Source of the DNA: an uncultured Bacteroidota bacterium
GTDB taxonomy: Bacteria; Bacteroidota; Bacteroidia; Flavobacteriales; Flavobacteriaceae
Assembly: GCA_902536935.1 (NCBI GenBank)
Contig: CACAZM010000002.1
Location: 62,001-126,000, forward strand
Direction of reading: 5' to 3'
DNA length: 64,000 nucleotides
Under the pieces are notes generated by a model. The model did no database searches, was not told the DNA's origin, and was given only the letters and a program-made list of their open reading frames with translations. Below, one piece after another: positions 60,652 through 64,000 of this stretch (position 1 is the stretch's first letter; each line of letters starts with the position of its first letter). Made by a program: the position numbers and the translations under genes.

Positions 60652-63328
60652 GCTATTATTGTTTTTTTTACTATTGAGTGGTTTTGGATATACTCAAAAA
60701 TATCAACCGCAGTTTTCTACTGCAGGGTTTTACCAAACAGACAAGAGTGTTCGTGAAGCTATTAATTTTAATGTAGGATGGCGCTTTATAAAGCAAGATG
60801 TTACTGGTGCGGAAAAACATGATTATGATGACAGCGCATGGAGCGTTGTAAACCTCCCTGATGGCTTGGAACTTTTGCCTTTAGCTGCCAGTGGTGGTGT
60901 AAATTACCAAGGACCAGCATGGTATCGAAAACAATTTAATTTGAATGAAACCATGCGCTCCAAAAAAGTCATACTTCATTTTGAAGGAATTATGGGTAAA
61001 TCTAAAATATGGGTAAACGGTGCTATGATAAAAGAGAACTTTAGTGGTTATTACCCCATACATATTGATGTCACTGAATACGTGGATTTTAAAAAACCAA
61101 ACACAGTTGCAGTTCGTGCCGATAATAGTAATGACCAAACCTACCCTCCAGGGAAATCACAAGAGCAATTAGATTTCACCTATTTTGGGGGTATTTACAG
61201 AGACGCTTGGCTGATAACTCATAACCATACTTACGTCACACATTCTACTGCAGCGGAAAAAGTAGCAGGTGGGGGTGTGTTTGTTCACTATGAAAACCTT
61301 TCTGAAAAATCAGTTGATGTTTTTGTTAATGTTGATGTTAATAATGAAGGAAAAAAGATGACAGTATTTGTCCAGCTAGACCTACTAGATAGCGATGGGA
61401 AAGCAGTTGCATCCTCAGTTAAAGAATATCATCTTCCAAAAAACAATGCTGTACAAACTCATGCGCAATTTACGGTTCTTAACCCCAAGCTTTGGCGCCC
61501 TGACAACCCACAACTACATGATCTTAGTGTAAGTTTAAAAAATAAACGTGGCGATGTGTTGGATACTTTTATAAAAAGGATTGGTATTCGAACTGTTGAA
61601 ATGCGAGGACAAGAAGGGTTTTATCTCAACGGCAAGCCTTACCCACAGCTTTTGATAGGAGCTAACAGGCATCAAGACTTTGCACATATTGGACACGCAC
61701 TTCCGAACAACTTACATTATCGCGATGCATTAAAACTACGTCAAACTGGAATGCGTGTAATTCGGTCGGCACATTTTGTTCAGGACCCTGCATTTATGGA
61801 TGCCTGCGATGAGTTAGGCTTATTATTTATTGCAACGATTCCAGGATGGCAATTCTGGAATAAAGACCCTATTTTCATGTATCGTATGTTGGATGATGTG
61901 CGAAAATTAATTCGTTTGGAACGTAACAGACCGTCAGTATTTATTTGGGAAATTATTCCTAATGAAACGCATTTTCCTGAGAAATTTGCTCAAGAAGCTA
62001 CAAAAGCTGCAAAAGAGGAATTTCCATTTAAAGGCTTATACACAGTAACAGATGCGCGTGAAATGAGAGGAAAAAACCAAAAATATTTTGACATGCTTTA
62101 TTCCAATGACCTAGTGGCAAAATATCCTAACAAAAGTATATTTAAGCGCGAATGGGGCGATTTTGTTGATAATTGGGTAGACCATAACTCTGTGAGCCGG
62201 GTAGCAAAACAATGGGGTGAGACAGCTCAAATCCGCCAAGCATTGCATTATTTTAAAGAAGAATGGATAGAAAATGGTGAGCTCAAAACCTGGCCTTCAC
62301 TTACAATGTCTTATGCTGCTAGCAAATCATTAGTTGGTGCAACTATGTGGCATCCATTTGATCATCAGCGGGGATATCATCCCGATCCCTTTTGGGGAGG
62401 TATCATGGACGCCTATCGCCAGCCAAAATTCTCATATTATCTAATGAAAAGTCTCCTTCCAACTAGCGGTCTTGAAAAAGTTCCCCAAGTTGATGCAAAG
62501 CCTTTTGTGTTTTTAGCGCATCTGATGACTCCCTTTTCTGCTGAAGATGTTGTAGTATTTACCAACTGCGAAGAAATAAAACTTACAATGTACGGAGAAG
62601 AAATTGGCGTAAAGAAAGCCACAGATGCTACTAACCCAGTACCAAGAGTGCCGGTTATTTTTAAAAATGTTTTTAAATACACAGATGTTAGAAATAAAAG
62701 TAAAAAAGGGTACGGAAAAATAAATCAGGAATATGTTGAGGGTGCGGTAATGAAAGCCGAAGGAATTATCAATGGAGCGGTAGTAACAGAACACAAACGT
62801 TGGCCGGTTGGAAGAAAGAGAAGGCTTGTAATAAAAGTAGATGATTCTGATATTCAGCCCATAGCGGATGGTAGCGATATTACTACGGTTGTTGCTTATT
62901 TAGTAGATGCGGGTGGAGCGATAAAACGATTAAGTGACGAATACGTACGTTTTACAGTTGAAGGGGAAGGCGAGTTAATTGGTAGTACAGCTAATGAAAT
63001 TAATCCGCAAAAGATGCTTTGGGGAGAAGCAATAGCTCTAATACGCTCAAGCACTACAGCTGGAAAAATTAAAGTTAAGGCAGCAATACTGAAAGAGGGG
63101 ATGAATATCCCAGATTTCGCTGAAATTGAGTTTAGCACTGTTGAGGCATCGCAAAATTTGTTTTACAACGAATTGCCTAATAATGACACAGCTGCTAAAA
63201 CTTCGCTTTTAAATCACCAAAACGAAGATTTAGAAAAATTACAAAATGAGTTGCGTAAAGTTCAAAAAGAGCTACAGAAGTATAAGATCAACGAGGTAGG
63301 AAAACAACAACAACAATTTATTCAGTGA
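60644..63328 (+). CDS. Glycoside hydrolase family 2 enzyme (exported, beta-galactosidase-like)
   Basis: NFNVGWRFIKQDVTGAEKHDYDDSAWSVVNLPDG; HFEGIMGKSKIWVNG; SVFIWEIIPNETHF (NE); FKREWGDFVDN; C-terminal coiled-coil-like LEKLQNELRKVQKELQKYK. Confidence 0.92.
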   Translation: MNRLLLFFLLLSGFGYTQKYQPQFSTAGFYQTDKSVREAINFNVGWRFIKQDVTGAEKHDYDDSAWSVVNLPDGLELLPLAASGGVNYQGPAWYRKQFNLNETMRSKKVILHFEGIMGKSKIWVNGAMIKENFSGYYPIHIDVTEYVDFKKPNTVAVRADNSNDQTYPPGKSQEQLDFTYFGGIYRDAWLITHNHTYVTHSTAAEKVAGGGVFVHYENLSEKSVDVFVNVDVNNEGKKMTVFVQLDLLDSDGKAVASSVKEYHLPKNNAVQTHAQFTVLNPKLWRPDNPQLHDLSVSLKNKRGDVLDTFIKRIGIRTVEMRGQEGFYLNGKPYPQLLIGANRHQDFAHIGHALPNNLHYRDALKLRQTGMRVIRSAHFVQDPAFMDACDELGLLFIATIPGWQFWNKDPIFMYRMLDDVRKLIRLERNRPSVFIWEIIPNETHFPEKFAQEATKAAKEEFPFKGLYTVTDAREMRGKNQKYFDMLYSNDLVAKYPNKSIFKREWGDFVDNWVDHNSVSRVAKQWGETAQIRQALHYFKEEWIENGELKTWPSLTMSYAASKSLVGATMWHPFDHQRGYHPDPFWGGIMDAYRQPKFSYYLMKSLLPTSGLEKVPQVDAKPFVFLAHLMTPFSAEDVVVFTNCEEIKLTMYGEEIGVKKATDATNPVPRVPVIFKNVFKYTDVRNKSKKGYGKINQEYVEGAVMKAEGIINGAVVTEHKRWPVGRKRRLVIKVDDSDIQPIADGSDITTVVAYLVDAGGAIKRLSDEYVRFTVEGEGELIGSTANEINPQKMLWGEAIALIRSSTTAGKIKVKAAILKEGMNIPDFAEIEFSTVEASQNLFYNELPNNDTAAKTSLLNHQNEDLEKLQNELRKVQKELQKYKINEVGKQQQQFIQ

Positions 63329-63335
63329 AATAATA

Positions 63336-64000
63336 ATGAAAATTATAAGCGATAAGAAGACAGTTCTGCTGATATCCCTATTATTTACGCTATATTCATG
63401 TGGTGGCGAAGATATAGTCAAAAATAACGATGATCCAGAGGAAATAATAGATGACACTTTGGAGCGTTTTGTTCCTGATGGTTATACAAAAACATGGGAA
63501 GATAATTTTGATGGCACAGAAATAAATACTGCTCATTGGACGGTAGGATCATTAAGAGATTCGGAAACAGGAGATATTGTACCAGGTGCCGATGGGGATC
63601 ATTTGCTTAAAACCAAATACAGTGGTTATGTTACTAAAGAGGATAGTTATTTAGAGGACGGTGCTTTAGTGTTACGAAATCAAAAAAGGTCCTTTAAAGG
63701 GACAAGCCCTGCGGGCAATTACAGTTACACTAGTGGTTGGGCTATGTCTATGCACAAAGTATATTTCAATAAAGGATATATTGAAATGCGAGCGCAGTTT
63801 CCATCAGGAGATAAGGTTTGGCCTGCACTTTGGTTGATAGCTGAAGATTTAGTTTGGGGACCCGAGTGGGATATGTTTGAATATTTTGGTAAAAATACTG
63901 TAGGTGAAGATGTGATGGGAATGCATTTATTAGTTGATGAATGGCCCAATCAAAAATGGGATACAGGGTATATTTATAATTTTGACGCTACATATGACTG
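63336..64000 (+). CDS. Glycoside hydrolase family 16 lipoprotein, truncated by window edge
   Basis: MKIISDKKTVLLISLLFTLYSCGGED; YTKTWEDNFDGTEINTAHWTVG; GYIEMRAQFPSGDKVWPALWLIAEDLVWGPEWDMFEYFG (ExDxxE-type catalytic motif). Absent from the ORF track. Confidence 0.92.
   Translation, partial: MKIISDKKTVLLISLLFTLYSCGGEDIVKNNDDPEEIIDDTLERFVPDGYTKTWEDNFDGTEINTAHWTVGSLRDSETGDIVPGADGDHLLKTKYSGYVTKEDSYLEDGALVLRNQKRSFKGTSPAGNYSYTSGWAMSMHKVYFNKGYIEMRAQFPSGDKVWPALWLIAEDLVWGPEWDMFEYFGKNTVGEDVMGMHLLVDEWPNQKWDTGYIYNFDATYD

Noticed and set aside
62437-62794. Minus-strand ORFs inside the second GH2
   Set aside because: Antisense shadows of a long intact GH2 frame.

Overview
The window looks like a chromosomal segment of a Bacteroidota / Flavobacteriia genome: gldKLMN, a SusC/D pair, TAnnTTTG-type promoters and Flavobacteria-like synteny. 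Positions 1 to about 46.2 kb are mostly housekeeping. They carry groEL(partial)/groES-secG-lptE-sigma54 activator-miaB, topA, an arginase-like gene followed by the type IX secretion/gliding core gldKLMN, late mevalonate-pathway genes with a UbiA prenyltransferase, lptC/CorC/PPIase, ruvC, hemW, pyrC, tyrS, a two-component system, trmB, an ATL-type protein, Mrp/NfuA, and transporters. From about 46.2 kb to the right edge lies an accessory carbohydrate region: galE, SusC/SusD, two GH2 enzymes, a sulfatase, a SASA-type esterase and a truncated GH16, consistent with a PUL for a sulfated and possibly galactose-containing glycan. I found no clearly novel multi-gene system. The most interesting signals are non-canonical: (i) an arginase-fold gene next to gldK whose metal-ligand motifs appear lost; (ii) a 19-bp palindrome with exact sigma54 -24/-12 spacing before groES; (iii) decayed gene fragments absent from the ORF track: a GntR/LacI-type regulator C-terminus beside susD, a GH97 remnant that looks internally deleted, and an FAD-oxidoreductase C-terminus after gldN; (iv) an EF-hand-like loop in GldN; (v) an O6-alkylguanine alkyltransferase-like protein with PAHR replacing PCHR. 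All family calls come from reading the translated sequence; no database search was run.
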